Virus record (IMG/VR): IMGVR_UViG_3300009537_000936
Coordinates: 1 to 26,494 of that record
Origin: a virus
DNA: 26,494 nt
Strand: one strand, 5' to 3'
Below, piece after piece: positions 1-8,272 of the stretch. The translations under genes and the position numbers were made by a program. Position 1 is the first letter of the stretch; the number at the start of each line of letters is the position of its first letter. The notes under the pieces were generated by a model. It had not been told where the DNA came from and searched no databases. It worked only from the letters and a program-made list of their open reading frames with translations.

Positions 1-32
1 AAGCAATGAGTGAAGAGATTGTTTGGGATTGA
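1..32 (+). CDS. 3' end of an upstream gene (partial, possibly portal)
   Basis: The frame starting at position 3 reads AMSEEIVWD and then a TGA stop at 30-32. Only the last nine codons are present, so no function can be read directly. The next gene looks like a phage scaffold protein, and in tailed phages the portal gene often lies just before the scaffold, so a portal C-terminus is a guess. This segment is less AT-rich than the rest of the window and probably belongs to a different genome. Confidence 0.3.
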   Translation, partial: AMSEEIVWD

Positions 33-77
33 TTCGGCTTTTTTATTGCAAACAACCACAAAAAGGAATTGCGAATA

Positions 78-566
78 ATGGCAAAAGAAAACGAAGGCAC
101 GCTCGCTGCTGAAATATTGCAGGACACTTTGGATAATGCCGATGTTGAAGAAACAGAAGCAAACCAAAATGCTGAAGGTGTGCAACAGACTACGGAAACA
201 GAGGACAATCAAGCAGATGAATCCGGCGAGGACAATCAAGAGCTTGAATCCGATGAACCGATTGTAACCGAAGATCAAGTGAAAGAATGGGGAATGCCTA
301 AGAGTTTTGTAGGGAAACCGGTTTCGGAGGTTTTCAAATCTTACAAGAATCTACAAGGGCAATCGACGAAAGTTTCTCAAGAACTTGCTGATCTTAAAAA
401 ACAGCTTACTCCTAAAGAGGAAAAGAAGGTTGATGAAGCGCGAAAGATCATTCCGCTTGCATACAAGGCGCTGGACAAAGCCGCGAAAACCAACGCCATT
501 AAAAAAAATAACGCGGCCCGCAAAAAATCCCGCCTTATGAAATTGTTCAAAAAAATAAGGAATTAG
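78..566 (+). CDS. Chimeric ORF: phage scaffold-like N-terminus joined to ribosomal protein S20 C-terminus
   Basis: The preferred start is ATG at 78, with an AAGGA-type ribosome binding site about 10 bases upstream. An in-frame TTG at 69 is an alternative. The first ~60 residues are Glu/Asp/Gln-rich and disordered-looking. They are followed by a WGMPKSFVGKPVSEVFKSY segment and a short coiled coil, a pattern I associate with phage capsid scaffold proteins. From about base 400-415 the protein changes abruptly to the C-terminal helix of ribosomal protein S20, including ALDKAAK, then KKN and AARKKSRL. No known protein joins these two. Base composition is less AT-rich than downstream. The simplest reading is two unrelated fragments fused in assembly. 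A real fusion is possible but unlikely. Confidence 0.6.
   Translation: MAKENEGTLAAEILQDTLDNADVEETEANQNAEGVQQTTETEDNQADESGEDNQELESDEPIVTEDQVKEWGMPKSFVGKPVSEVFKSYKNLQGQSTKVSQELADLKKQLTPKEEKKVDEARKIIPLAYKALDKAAKTNAIKKNNAARKKSRLMKLFKKIRN
405..554 (+). pseudogene. rpsT: rpsT (ribosomal protein S20) 3' fragment
   Basis: This part encodes the S20 signature: Asp-Lys-Ala-Ala-Lys, then Lys-Asn, Ala-Ala-Arg-Lys-Lys-Ser-Arg-Leu, and a basic Met-Lys-Leu-Phe-Lys-Lys tail. S20 binds 16S rRNA in the small ribosomal subunit. Only about the last 45-50 residues are here; the basic N-terminal half is missing. The Lys-rich style resembles S20 of small-genome bacteria such as candidate phyla radiation members (inference). 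The left boundary is approximate, between about 395 and 440. The right boundary lies within gaaattgttcaaaaaaataa (539-558), which also reads sensibly in the intein frame downstream and so could be the shared word at which unrelated reads were joined. Confidence 0.65.
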
Positions 567-871
567 CTAACAATATTGTATTCTTAGCAAGAAGTTTAGG
601 TTACTATACTACAATAGTTGAGAAATTAGTTAAATCACAATTAGGAACAGAATCAATAGTTTATAGAATAAATATAAAAGGGGAGGTATGGAAAATTCCA
701 TGCAGGGTGGAAAGAAAGAAAGCTCAAAATTTTAAAAGAGTATCAAATTCTTCTTGTACACAAATAAAAGTAGAAGAAATAGGAAAAGGAAAGTATTATG
801 GTTTTGAGTTGGAAGGAGAGAAAGAAGAGGATAAATTATTTTTTTTAGAGGATTTTACAATAGTACATAAT
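539..871 (+). other. C-terminal part of an intein inside the terminase gene
   Basis: The frame ending in the terminase is open from base 512. From about 539 it reads as the C-terminal part of a Hint (intein) domain: a KELANNIVFLARSLGYY block, a beta-rich stretch with KGEVWKIPC, an IKVEEIGKGKYYGFEL block (typical intein block F), and DFTIVHN immediately before Cys (block G). The penultimate His and final Asn at 866-871 and the +1 Cys at 872 are the residues expected for protein splicing. The N-terminal splicing block and any homing endonuclease domain lie upstream and are missing because the contig changes identity near 539. The splicing end looks intact, but activity cannot be judged from half an intein. 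Confidence 0.85.
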
Positions 872-2185
872 TGTGGAAAAGCTCCAAATTTATTAGATTT
901 TGCAGATGCTACTATGGATTCATTATCTTCTGGATTAAATAGTAGTACAGGACAGATTATATTTTTTGGTACAGGTGGTGGTAATAATACAGATTGGGAA
1001 GGATTTAAAGAAATCTTTTTTAGACCTTCTAAATATAATTGTTTAGAGTTTGAAAATACTTGGGATGAAAACTCATTAGGTACATATTGTGGATTATTTA
1101 TTCCTGATTATTGGACTGCTGAGGGATTTATGACTGATAATGGTGAATCCTTAATAGAATTAGCAAAGGAAGCAGAAATTGGGCATCAAGAAGATATATA
1201 TATTAGAAAAGGAGACATAAGAGGATTAGTTGCAAGAAAAATGGAACATCCTTTAACTCCATCAGAAGCATTTGCAATAAGTGGAAATAATATATTTGAT
1301 GTTATAAGTATAAGAGAATGGAGATTAAAAGTAGAAAGAGAAGAATTACATACTACATTAGGAAATGTGGGTTCTTTCTCAAGGAAAGATGATGGTAAAT
1401 TAAAGTTTAATATTAATGCAGAAGCTGTACCTTTTTGGGATTATCCTATACAAAGAGATTTAGGAACAACAAAAAGTGCAGTAATTATATGGAAAGCACC
1501 ATTAAAAATTGAAGGAAAGATTCCTTCTAATTTATATATTGTAGATGTAGATACATATAGATTTGACCACAGTTCAGGAATATCAGTTGGAGCATGTTAT
1601 GTTAAAATAAGAAGTAGTAACAAAGTTGAATATAATCAGGATGATAGAATTGTTGCACAATATATAGGTAGACCTAGAACTAAAGATGATTTTTCTAAGA
1701 TAGTATTTGAATTGGCTGAATATTACAATGCAAAAATAGGATATGAAAATGATGACCAGACTTTACTTGATTATGCTAAATTAAAAAGAATGGATTTATC
1801 TAAGTGGTTGGAAGGAGAATTTCAACTTGCTTATGATGAGAAACTGAAAACTTCCAATAGTAAAGTAAAAAGAAGGTATGGAATGCACATTGGTAGTGGT
1901 AAACTAAATGAAAGAAAATATACTGGAGATGAATATATAAAAGAGTGGTTGGAAACTAAGAGAGCTGTGGATGATTTAGGAAATATACAATTGAATTTAC
2001 ATACTATATATGATATTGGATTACTAAAAGAATTAGAGAGTTATAATCCAGAGAAAGGAAATTTTGACAGGATAGCTGCATTTAGAATATCAATGTATCA
2101 TGGAAGAGAATTGGTATATAATAGAATGGAGACAATGTTGGATGAAAAGAAAGATAATATATTGCAAAGAGCATTTTTTAAATAA
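539..2185 (+). CDS. terL: Terminase large subunit (TerL), 5'-truncated, intein-containing
   Basis: This protein would drive DNA into the capsid through the portal (ATPase) and cut concatemers (nuclease). The mature part begins at Cys (872) with CGKAPNLLDF, followed by IIFFGTGG (about 953-980), which fits the ATPase region just after Walker B and the coupling motif. The C-terminal half carries an RNase H-like nuclease pattern: YIVDVDTYR near 1535-1560 with candidate metal-binding Asp, GYENDDQ near 1740-1760, and a late FDRIAAFR near 2060-2090. The ATP-binding Walker A half is absent. Only 437 mature residues are present, compared with roughly 600-700 in full-length enzymes. The GTG at 707 is an internal codon, not a true start. 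The portal gene follows 17 bases downstream, the usual packaging order. Confidence 0.85.
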   Translation, partial: EIVQKNKELANNIVFLARSLGYYTTIVEKLVKSQLGTESIVYRINIKGEVWKIPCRVERKKAQNFKRVSNSSCTQIKVEEIGKGKYYGFELEGEKEEDKLFFLEDFTIVHNCGKAPNLLDFADATMDSLSSGLNSSTGQIIFFGTGGGNNTDWEGFKEIFFRPSKYNCLEFENTWDENSLGTYCGLFIPDYWTAEGFMTDNGESLIELAKEAEIGHQEDIYIRKGDIRGLVARKMEHPLTPSEAFAISGNNIFDVISIREWRLKVEREELHTTLGNVGSFSRKDDGKLKFNINAEAVPFWDYPIQRDLGTTKSAVIIWKAPLKIEGKIPSNLYIVDVDTYRFDHSSGISVGACYVKIRSSNKVEYNQDDRIVAQYIGRPRTKDDFSKIVFELAEYYNAKIGYENDDQTLLDYAKLKRMDLSKWLEGEFQLAYDEKLKTSNSKVKRRYGMHIGSGKLNERKYTGDEYIKEWLETKRAVDDLGNIQLNLHTIYDIGLLKELESYNPEKGNFDRIAAFRISMYHGRELVYNRMETMLDEKKDNILQRAFFK

Positions 2186-2202
2186 AGGTTAATTTAGAAA
2201 AA

Positions 2203-4518
2203 ATGAACGTAACAAGACCAGAACAAAGATTACGGTTTAAAGATAAGGGAGAAGATTGGAAAAAAAGTAATGTCGAATATTGGACAAACATAAGTACTGC
2301 TTATTCTATTACAAATGGTGATGCTACAGTTTTATATGATGTAGCAGCAGGAAAGTTAGATGAAAGCTTATATACTTATGTAACTAATCCGTTAAATGAG
2401 GAGAGGGCAAATCTGAAAGGATACCCATCAAAGATGAGAAATATTGATATTATAAGCTCTAACATTTGGATGCTTATGGGTGAACTCTCCGAAAGATTTT
2501 TTAATCCAATTGTCGTGGCGTTAAATTCCAATTATAGCTCCGAAAAAGAGAAATTAGAATTTGATTTACGTCTAAAACAGCTCCAACAACAGTTTGTTAA
2601 TGGACTTGTGCAAGAAGGTGTACTACCAGAAGAAATTGCACAAACCCCTATGCCAGAGGATATTCTGAAACTTACAGTTTCAAATTTGAAAGACCAACTG
2701 GCTATTCTTGGGCAAGTAGCCATTGATGTCATAATGCAAGATAATGAAGTTGACAGAATCAGGCGTAAAACTTTTTATGATTTTATTGTACTTGCCCGAT
2801 GTTTCACTTATAAAGATGTTTCAATGAATGATGTACGTTATATGTATATTAGTCCTATGGAATTAAGTTTTACAAGTAGTCCTAATGTAGACTTTGTAGA
2901 AGATTGTGAGGCAGTTAAGAGAACTGTATCCATGCCAATATCACAAATGATGGATTTATTTGGAGATGACAAGGAATTTCAAAAGTTTTTACCAGAATTA
3001 GAACAGAAATCTGGATTAGTTGGTTATCAATCTTTATATTCAGGAGGTACTAATAATACTTTAAGTGGAATATTTGGTAATAATAGTGTTAATCAAATTG
3101 AGGGTGTTCAATTAGAACATGTACAATGGGATAGTATGAGATTGCTTAAAAAAATTACAGGAATTGATGTTACAGGAAATCCATATAGTGAAGTATTTGA
3201 TGAAGACTATATAGCAATAGAAGGAGAAGAAGTTGAGGAGTTTTGGGTAAAAGAAATATGGGAAGGATATAGAGTAGATAATAATCATATCTTTGGTGTT
3301 GAACCATTAGCTAATCAAAGAGGAACTTATGATAATCCTAATAGAGTAAAAAAATCTTATAATGGTAGAATATTTAATAATAATTATGTAATACCACAAT
3401 CTATTGTAGAAAAAGGATTGATATTTCAGATAAAATATAATATTGTACATTATCAGTTGGAAATGACTCTTAATAAGAATATGCACAAGATTACATTCTT
3501 TCCACTTGGTATAATTCCTAAGAAAGAAGGATGGGATGAATTTACTTTTCTATATTATGCTAAAGCAACAGGATTTGGATTTGTAGATGAAACTAATCCT
3601 GCAACAGCAGCAGCACTTCAATATATGAAGGCTATTGACCTTTCTCTTGGACAATATATAAAAGAAATGTATGATATTCTTAGAATGATAAAGGAAGATT
3701 GGGATGAATCAGTTGGAATTTCAAGACAGAGGAGAGGAAAATCAATGGCATCTGATGGTAAAGCAGTTACAGAAGAAGCTATATTTAGAAGTAGTGTAAC
3801 AAGTGAAGAATTCTTTAAACAACATGAAGAAATCATAGTAAGAGATTTGAATGGATTACTTGATTTATCTAAAGTAGCATGGATAACAGGTAGAAAAGGT
3901 AGTTATATTAATAGTGAATATAAAAGAGTGGACTATGTTTTAGACCCAGAAGTATATCCATATAGTGAACATCAGGTATATGTACAAAATTCAGCTAAAG
4001 CAGCAAAACAAGTTGCAATGATGCAAAATCAAATTGGTACAATTGCTCAACAAACCCAACAGTTTAGTATCTTACCTAGAATTGCACAAGCTGTTAATAT
4101 GCCACAATTAATAGAGCAGTTGGAAGCAATAGAAGCTAATTTAGCTAAAAATGCTAAAGCACAACAAGAAGCAGAACAAGCAGTAGAACAAGCTAATATT
4201 GAATCTTTAGAGAAAGATAGGCAATTAAGAATCTATGAGATAGATGAAAATAATGAAGCTAAAAGAGAAGTTGCTTTGATACAAGCTCAAACTTCTCTAT
4301 TAGCTATAGACACAACAGATGAAGGAGCAGTAGATGCAATTAAACTCGAAGAGTTAAGTAATAAGAGAATGGAAGCATTTGAAAAACTTAGAATAGAGAG
4401 AGAAAAAATACAAGAAGCTAAAGCAGATAGAATAAGTAATGAGAAACTTACCAGAGAAAATATGGTAAATGATAAGGAAGTGGCGCAGATAAATGCAAGA
4501 AACAGGGGAAAGAAATAG
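2203..4518 (+). CDS. Portal protein
   Basis: Likely forms the dodecameric ring at one capsid vertex through which DNA enters and leaves. It is 771 residues, the length usual for crAss-like portals. The N-terminal part has LYTYVTNPLN followed by YPSKMRNIDIISSNIWMLMGE, a pattern I associate with this family. A mixed alpha/beta core follows. From about residue 640 to the end there is a long Ala/Glu/Gln-rich coiled coil, consistent with the crown or barrel region. The start is ATG at 2203 after an A-rich leader (gaaaaaATG) without a Shine-Dalgarno site. Position right after the terminase and before scaffold and capsid genes supports the call. The first ~600 bases are richer in C-containing codons than the rest of the gene, which may reflect recombination. 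Confidence 0.82.
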   Translation: MNVTRPEQRLRFKDKGEDWKKSNVEYWTNISTAYSITNGDATVLYDVAAGKLDESLYTYVTNPLNEERANLKGYPSKMRNIDIISSNIWMLMGELSERFFNPIVVALNSNYSSEKEKLEFDLRLKQLQQQFVNGLVQEGVLPEEIAQTPMPEDILKLTVSNLKDQLAILGQVAIDVIMQDNEVDRIRRKTFYDFIVLARCFTYKDVSMNDVRYMYISPMELSFTSSPNVDFVEDCEAVKRTVSMPISQMMDLFGDDKEFQKFLPELEQKSGLVGYQSLYSGGTNNTLSGIFGNNSVNQIEGVQLEHVQWDSMRLLKKITGIDVTGNPYSEVFDEDYIAIEGEEVEEFWVKEIWEGYRVDNNHIFGVEPLANQRGTYDNPNRVKKSYNGRIFNNNYVIPQSIVEKGLIFQIKYNIVHYQLEMTLNKNMHKITFFPLGIIPKKEGWDEFTFLYYAKATGFGFVDETNPATAAALQYMKAIDLSLGQYIKEMYDILRMIKEDWDESVGISRQRRGKSMASDGKAVTEEAIFRSSVTSEEFFKQHEEIIVRDLNGLLDLSKVAWITGRKGSYINSEYKRVDYVLDPEVYPYSEHQVYVQNSAKAAKQVAMMQNQIGTIAQQTQQFSILPRIAQAVNMPQLIEQLEAIEANLAKNAKAQQEAEQAVEQANIESLEKDRQLRIYEIDENNEAKREVALIQAQTSLLAIDTTDEGAVDAIKLEELSNKRMEAFEKLRIEREKIQEAKADRISNEKLTRENMVNDKEVAQINARNRGKK

Positions 4519-4596
4519 GCTTATATAATGAGATTATGGGCATATATATTATATAGAAAAAATGGGGTATAGATAAACACTATATTATTGTGTAAA

Positions 4597-4627
4597 TTTG
4601 TATTCGTTTTATTGAAAATTAACTTTA
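4597..4627 (+). promoter_or_regulatory. Candidate Bacteroidetes-type promoter upstream of the scaffold gene
   Basis: The portal-scaffold gap (4519-4646, 128 bases) is the longest in the phage part of the window. It contains TTTG at 4597-4600, a 19-base spacer, and TAACTTTA at 4620-4627. Bacteroidetes primary-sigma promoters are described as TTTG or TTG, about 19-21 bases, then TAnnTTTG, so only the last base of the -7 box differs. The ATG at 4647 follows 20 bases downstream. In sequence this AT-rich, chance matches are easy, so confidence is low. Confidence 0.3.
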
Positions 4628-4646
4628 AACTTAAAATAAAACAAAC

Positions 4647-5666
4647 ATGGTAGAACAAAAAGATGGGAACTTTCCTCAAGGAGTAGAGTTTTCAAAAGAC
4701 ACAACAGAACGTCTTTCTTCATTATTTGGTGATAAATTAATAGAAATTGAGGATAATTTAGACGAAGAGGAGGAGGAAGAAGTAAAAGAAACAGCAGAAG
4801 AAATAGCAACAAGGGAAGCTGCGGAAGTCATAGCAAAAGAAAAACCTGCTGAAATAGATGAAGATGAAACTCCACTTGCATTCTTAGCAAGGGCGTATGG
4901 ATACAAAGAAGATGACTTAGATGGGATTGACCTAAAAAATGATAGTATCCAAGAAATCAAAAAGTTTTATGATAAAAGAGATGAGAGTGTAAAAGACTCA
5001 GCTATAAAAGAACTATTTGAGTTATATCCAGATGCAGGAGATTTAGCAAAGCATTTAGCTAATGGTGGTAGTATTGATACATGGAGAATGAAACAACAAA
5101 CTGCTAATTGGAATTTTAAATTAGAAGAAGACGATGTGGAGACTCAAGAAAATGTATTGAAACATCATTATAAGAACTTAGGATTTTCTGATAAAAAAAT
5201 TAATACACTATTAGAAACAGCTAAAGATGATGGAGAATTATTTAGTGAAGCTAATGAAATTGTAGAACTAAATAAAAAAGCACAAGAATCTTATATAGCA
5301 GGAGAGTTAGCTAAAGAGCAGAAGATGAATGCTGAAATAGATAGGCAGAATAAAGAAATAGAAAAGCAAATTAATACAACTATTAAAAGTGGGAATTTAG
5401 AAGGGAGGATAATTATACCAGAAAAACAAAGAGCAGAATTTCAGAAGTTTGTACTATCAGAAGAGAGAACAAAGAAATGGAATGAACTACCTTTAGAAAG
5501 ACAATTATTATTAGATTATCTTGTAATGACTGATTTTGAAGTTAAAGGACTGGAAAAACCAAAAGGAAAAACAATTGTGGTTACTAAACGACCTACTATT
5601 AGTGGTACAACAGATGATACACATGAAATGTCATTTGAAGAACTAAAGAGAAGAGCTAAAAAGTAG
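4647..5666 (+). CDS. Putative capsid scaffolding/head morphogenesis protein
   Basis: A 339-residue, strongly charged protein between portal and major capsid genes, the place where crAss-like and many other tailed phages keep the scaffold. Residues ~30-75 are very acidic (runs of Glu), the middle is helical with a predicted coiled coil rich in Lys, Glu and Gln (about residues 200-250), and the C-terminus is basic (LKRRAKK), as expected for a scaffold tail that binds the capsid protein. No protease signature is visible, so cleavage during maturation cannot be claimed. Start is ATG at 4647 after an A-rich leader. The function is inferred mainly from position and composition. Confidence 0.6.
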   Translation: MVEQKDGNFPQGVEFSKDTTERLSSLFGDKLIEIEDNLDEEEEEEVKETAEEIATREAAEVIAKEKPAEIDEDETPLAFLARAYGYKEDDLDGIDLKNDSIQEIKKFYDKRDESVKDSAIKELFELYPDAGDLAKHLANGGSIDTWRMKQQTANWNFKLEEDDVETQENVLKHHYKNLGFSDKKINTLLETAKDDGELFSEANEIVELNKKAQESYIAGELAKEQKMNAEIDRQNKEIEKQINTTIKSGNLEGRIIIPEKQRAEFQKFVLSEERTKKWNELPLERQLLLDYLVMTDFEVKGLEKPKGKTIVVTKRPTISGTTDDTHEMSFEELKRRAKK

Positions 5667-5714
5667 GGATAGAATAGAAACCTATTTTTAATAATAAATA
5701 TAAATCTAAGAAAA

Positions 5715-7220
5715 ATGGCAAAAATTGCGTCCGAATTAAAACTTTATCAAGATGTGTATCGTGATAAAGAGTATTCCAGTATGACAGAGCTTACTAAAGC
5801 TATGCAGAGTGAATCCACTATACTGTCTCCTATTGTTACTCACTTACTATATAATAGTAAAGAGTATGGTAAGAAAAACTTTCCTATTCTTGCATATACA
5901 GAAGGAAATTTGGAAAGTAAAGTGAAATCAGTATCTAAAGTAACTTTAGATAATGCTAGTCATGAATATCGTTACCCTGTTATGGGTGCACCTAAAAAAT
6001 CATCTATGGTAGTAAATGGCTATGCTACTGCTACATCAAAAATTGGTTTAAATGGTGGACAATTTAAAGTAGTATTTGGAGATAGATGGTTCTATAGAGG
6101 ACAGATTGTATATCCTCCACATGCAAGTCGTGCAAAATTACAATGCCAAATTGATGCTGACCCAGTAAATGTTGGTGGTACAAATTGGGAATACACTATG
6201 TCGTTAATGACAAAACCTCCTGGATTATTCATGCCATTTGCTTGTTTGGTATCTGGTGCAGTTTGGACAGGTGGTGTTGCTAAAGTAGGATTTGAGAAAT
6301 CTAAAGGTGTTGAATCAAGAAGTCAATTACCATCAATGGTTACTAACATGATTTCTATCATGCGTAGTAGCTACAAATATTCAGGAAATCTTGCAAAGAA
6401 AACAATGATGTTCCATATTCCTATTGATGGAAAACTATTCAAATCTTATATGGATTATGAATTGTATATGTCAATGTTGACTTTCAATGAGCAAAGAGAA
6501 CATGATATATGGTGGAGTCAATATGGAAAAGCAGCTACAGGTGATTTTTACAAATATGATAGTGAGACTGGTATTGGAATTCCTTCTGGTGCTGGTATTG
6601 ACCAACAAATTCCTCCAAGTAATGTAGATACATATAGTATACTTACCTACAATAAATTCTTTAATGTAGTAAGAGATGTTACTTTTAATATTACTGATGA
6701 ACTTGCTGATATACATATCTATACAGGTAGAGGTGGTATGCAAGATTTCGATAGGATGATTAAAACCGAAATGAAAGGTTTCACACAATATATTGATAGT
6801 CGTCAATTTAGTAGTGGTGAAAATTCTCATAATATGGTTTATGGTAGTTTCTTCACATCATTTCGTCATATTGATGGACAGATGTTGACAGTACATTATC
6901 ATCCAATGTTTGATAGAGGTATTTATGCAGAAGGACAACCTATTCATCCTATATCAGGATTACCAATATGTTCACATCATTTCTATTTTGTTGACCAAAC
7001 AACTTATGAAGGTGAATCAAATATGCAATATATAATTCAAGCAGGAATGGAAAACATCAGCTTTGTAGTTGCTGGAGTTCATACACCACTTGGTTATCCA
7101 GAAACAGTTTATCGTTCAACTGATAGAGACGAAACAAGTATCGAAAATGTAAGAACAGGTGGAATTCAAATTAAGAGACCTAGTTCTTGTTTTAAGTTAC
7201 TTTGTGGACTTGGGCAGTAA
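5715..7220 (+). CDS. Major capsid protein (HK97-fold, crAss-like)
   Basis: A 501-residue protein expected to form the icosahedral shell. Length and position (after portal and scaffold) match crAss-like capsid proteins. Features I associate with that family are the VYRDKEYSSMTELTKA start, a long middle domain rich in Tyr, Trp, Gly and Phe, and a C-terminus with STDRDETSIENV followed by GIQIKRPSSCFKL. There is no cleavable-looking N-terminal extension. The start is ATG at 5715 after aagaaaa, again without a Shine-Dalgarno site. Codons in the first ~280 bases are somewhat less AT-biased than in the middle, as in the portal. A minus-strand frame near 6471-6830 is a shadow and was not called. Confidence 0.85.
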   Translation: MAKIASELKLYQDVYRDKEYSSMTELTKAMQSESTILSPIVTHLLYNSKEYGKKNFPILAYTEGNLESKVKSVSKVTLDNASHEYRYPVMGAPKKSSMVVNGYATATSKIGLNGGQFKVVFGDRWFYRGQIVYPPHASRAKLQCQIDADPVNVGGTNWEYTMSLMTKPPGLFMPFACLVSGAVWTGGVAKVGFEKSKGVESRSQLPSMVTNMISIMRSSYKYSGNLAKKTMMFHIPIDGKLFKSYMDYELYMSMLTFNEQREHDIWWSQYGKAATGDFYKYDSETGIGIPSGAGIDQQIPPSNVDTYSILTYNKFFNVVRDVTFNITDELADIHIYTGRGGMQDFDRMIKTEMKGFTQYIDSRQFSSGENSHNMVYGSFFTSFRHIDGQMLTVHYHPMFDRGIYAEGQPIHPISGLPICSHHFYFVDQTTYEGESNMQYIIQAGMENISFVVAGVHTPLGYPETVYRSTDRDETSIENVRTGGIQIKRPSSCFKLLCGLGQ

Positions 7221-7274
7221 CAATGAATAATTGTTTTTGTTGAAACATTTAATTTAAACTTTAATTTATAAAAA

Positions 7275-8231
7275 ATGGACAACCAAACAATAGCAACAGC
7301 AAAAACTACGACTAATAAAGTGGAAACACCTAAGACAGTAGAAGTATTATATCAGATTTCAGTAAATAAAAGGGGAGGGGGGTACAATTCCCTCCCCAAA
7401 TCTGATAGAGTTTACAAAGGTAGAATATCATCTGAATATAGAGTAATAGATGGGATTTCTACAGGAGCAATAATCAGAGGATTGACTACAAGTCAGGAGA
7501 GATTATATGCTTCACAATTAATAAATAAAAACCCTAAAGATATGGGGTATGATGAAGCAATGACAATCTATTGGGCAGATTTTACAGTAGATATACCAGA
7601 AGCAGGAATAGCTTTAGATGCTTCATACAGAATAGAAAAAAGAAAGATAGATGAGATAGAGGAACAAATAGAAATTCCACTAAATCTATTTAGTTATATG
7701 AAAGCTAAGTTTGCAATGCAATCTAGTAGAGTAGCTAAAAATGAATTGGAATTTGCTAATAGTGAATTATTTGACTTTAAAATTATAGATTTGTCTATTA
7801 CTAAGAAAGTAGCATTAGACCAATTTAAACTACAAAATGAAGCAGATAGTAAATACATGGAATTAGTGAAAGGTTATACAGATGGACAAACAGCAGAGAA
7901 AATAGATTATCTGTTAGATACGTTGAAAAATCCAACTGAACATTTCTATTCCAAATCAATAGAAGATAAAATGATGAGATTGAAAGAGATATGTCAAGCA
8001 AAACCTGAATTATTTAAGGCAGCATTTGATAATGCACATCTTGCAACTGAATCATTGATTTATAGACTGGTTCAAACTAAATTAGTCATTAAAGAAGGAG
8101 ATTTATATTTTATAGATGATAAAAGTTTTACCTACAAGGAAGCTATTAAGTACCTAGAAGACCAAATAAATTCTGCTAGTGTAGCAAAACTGAAAGCTCA
8201 ATTGAAAGAAGCAATGTTCTCTAAAGTATAG
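7275..8231 (+). CDS. Conserved phage protein of unknown function, head module
   Basis: A 318-residue protein I do not recognise by name. The first ~60 residues include a Thr/Lys-rich start and a KRGGGYN turn. The middle is mixed alpha/beta (about residues 60-190). The C-terminal half is strongly helical and charged, ending in KLKAQLKEAMFSKV. It lies directly downstream of the capsid gene and upstream of a beta-rich structural protein, so a role in head assembly or as a minor head protein is plausible, but nothing in the sequence proves it. No signal peptide or membrane segment is visible. A GC-rich hairpin lies inside the early coding sequence (see the repeat at 7372-7397). Start is ATG at 7275 after ataaaaa. 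Confidence 0.6.
   Translation: MDNQTIATAKTTTNKVETPKTVEVLYQISVNKRGGGYNSLPKSDRVYKGRISSEYRVIDGISTGAIIRGLTTSQERLYASQLINKNPKDMGYDEAMTIYWADFTVDIPEAGIALDASYRIEKRKIDEIEEQIEIPLNLFSYMKAKFAMQSSRVAKNELEFANSELFDFKIIDLSITKKVALDQFKLQNEADSKYMELVKGYTDGQTAEKIDYLLDTLKNPTEHFYSKSIEDKMMRLKEICQAKPELFKAAFDNAHLATESLIYRLVQTKLVIKEGDLYFIDDKSFTYKEAIKYLEDQINSASVAKLKAQLKEAMFSKV
7372..7397 (+). repeat. GC-only inverted repeat inside a coding region
   Basis: GGGGAGGG (7372-7379) pairs perfectly with CCCTCCCC (7390-7397) around a 10-base loop that starts with three further G residues. In a genome this AT-rich, eight consecutive G-C pairs are exceptional. The segment encodes Arg-Gly-Gly-Gly-Tyr-Asn-Ser-Leu-Pro, so it is translated. 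It could fold in the mRNA about 100 bases after the start codon. Confidence 0.75.
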
Positions 8232-8272
8232 ATGTAAGTTTTTAATTAGTAAACAATTAAACCCAAATCAAA

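Noticed and set aside
707-871. GTG at 707 as the start of the terminase gene
   Set aside because: The frame is open upstream to 512 and reads as conserved intein sequence, so 707 is an internal Val codon.
4609-4960. Minus-strand frames overlapping the scaffold start
   Set aside because: Their Leu/Ser-rich translations mirror the acidic Glu-rich scaffold codons; no motif or start signal supports them.
6471-6830. 119-residue minus-strand frame inside the capsid gene
   Set aside because: It lies fully within a well-supported capsid gene, has no start context, and reads as a low-complexity shadow of that gene.
7219-7238. Possible terminator after the capsid gene (AACAAT paired with ATTGTT, then T residues)
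   Set aside because: The stem is only six mostly A-T pairs, which is common by chance in this sequence.
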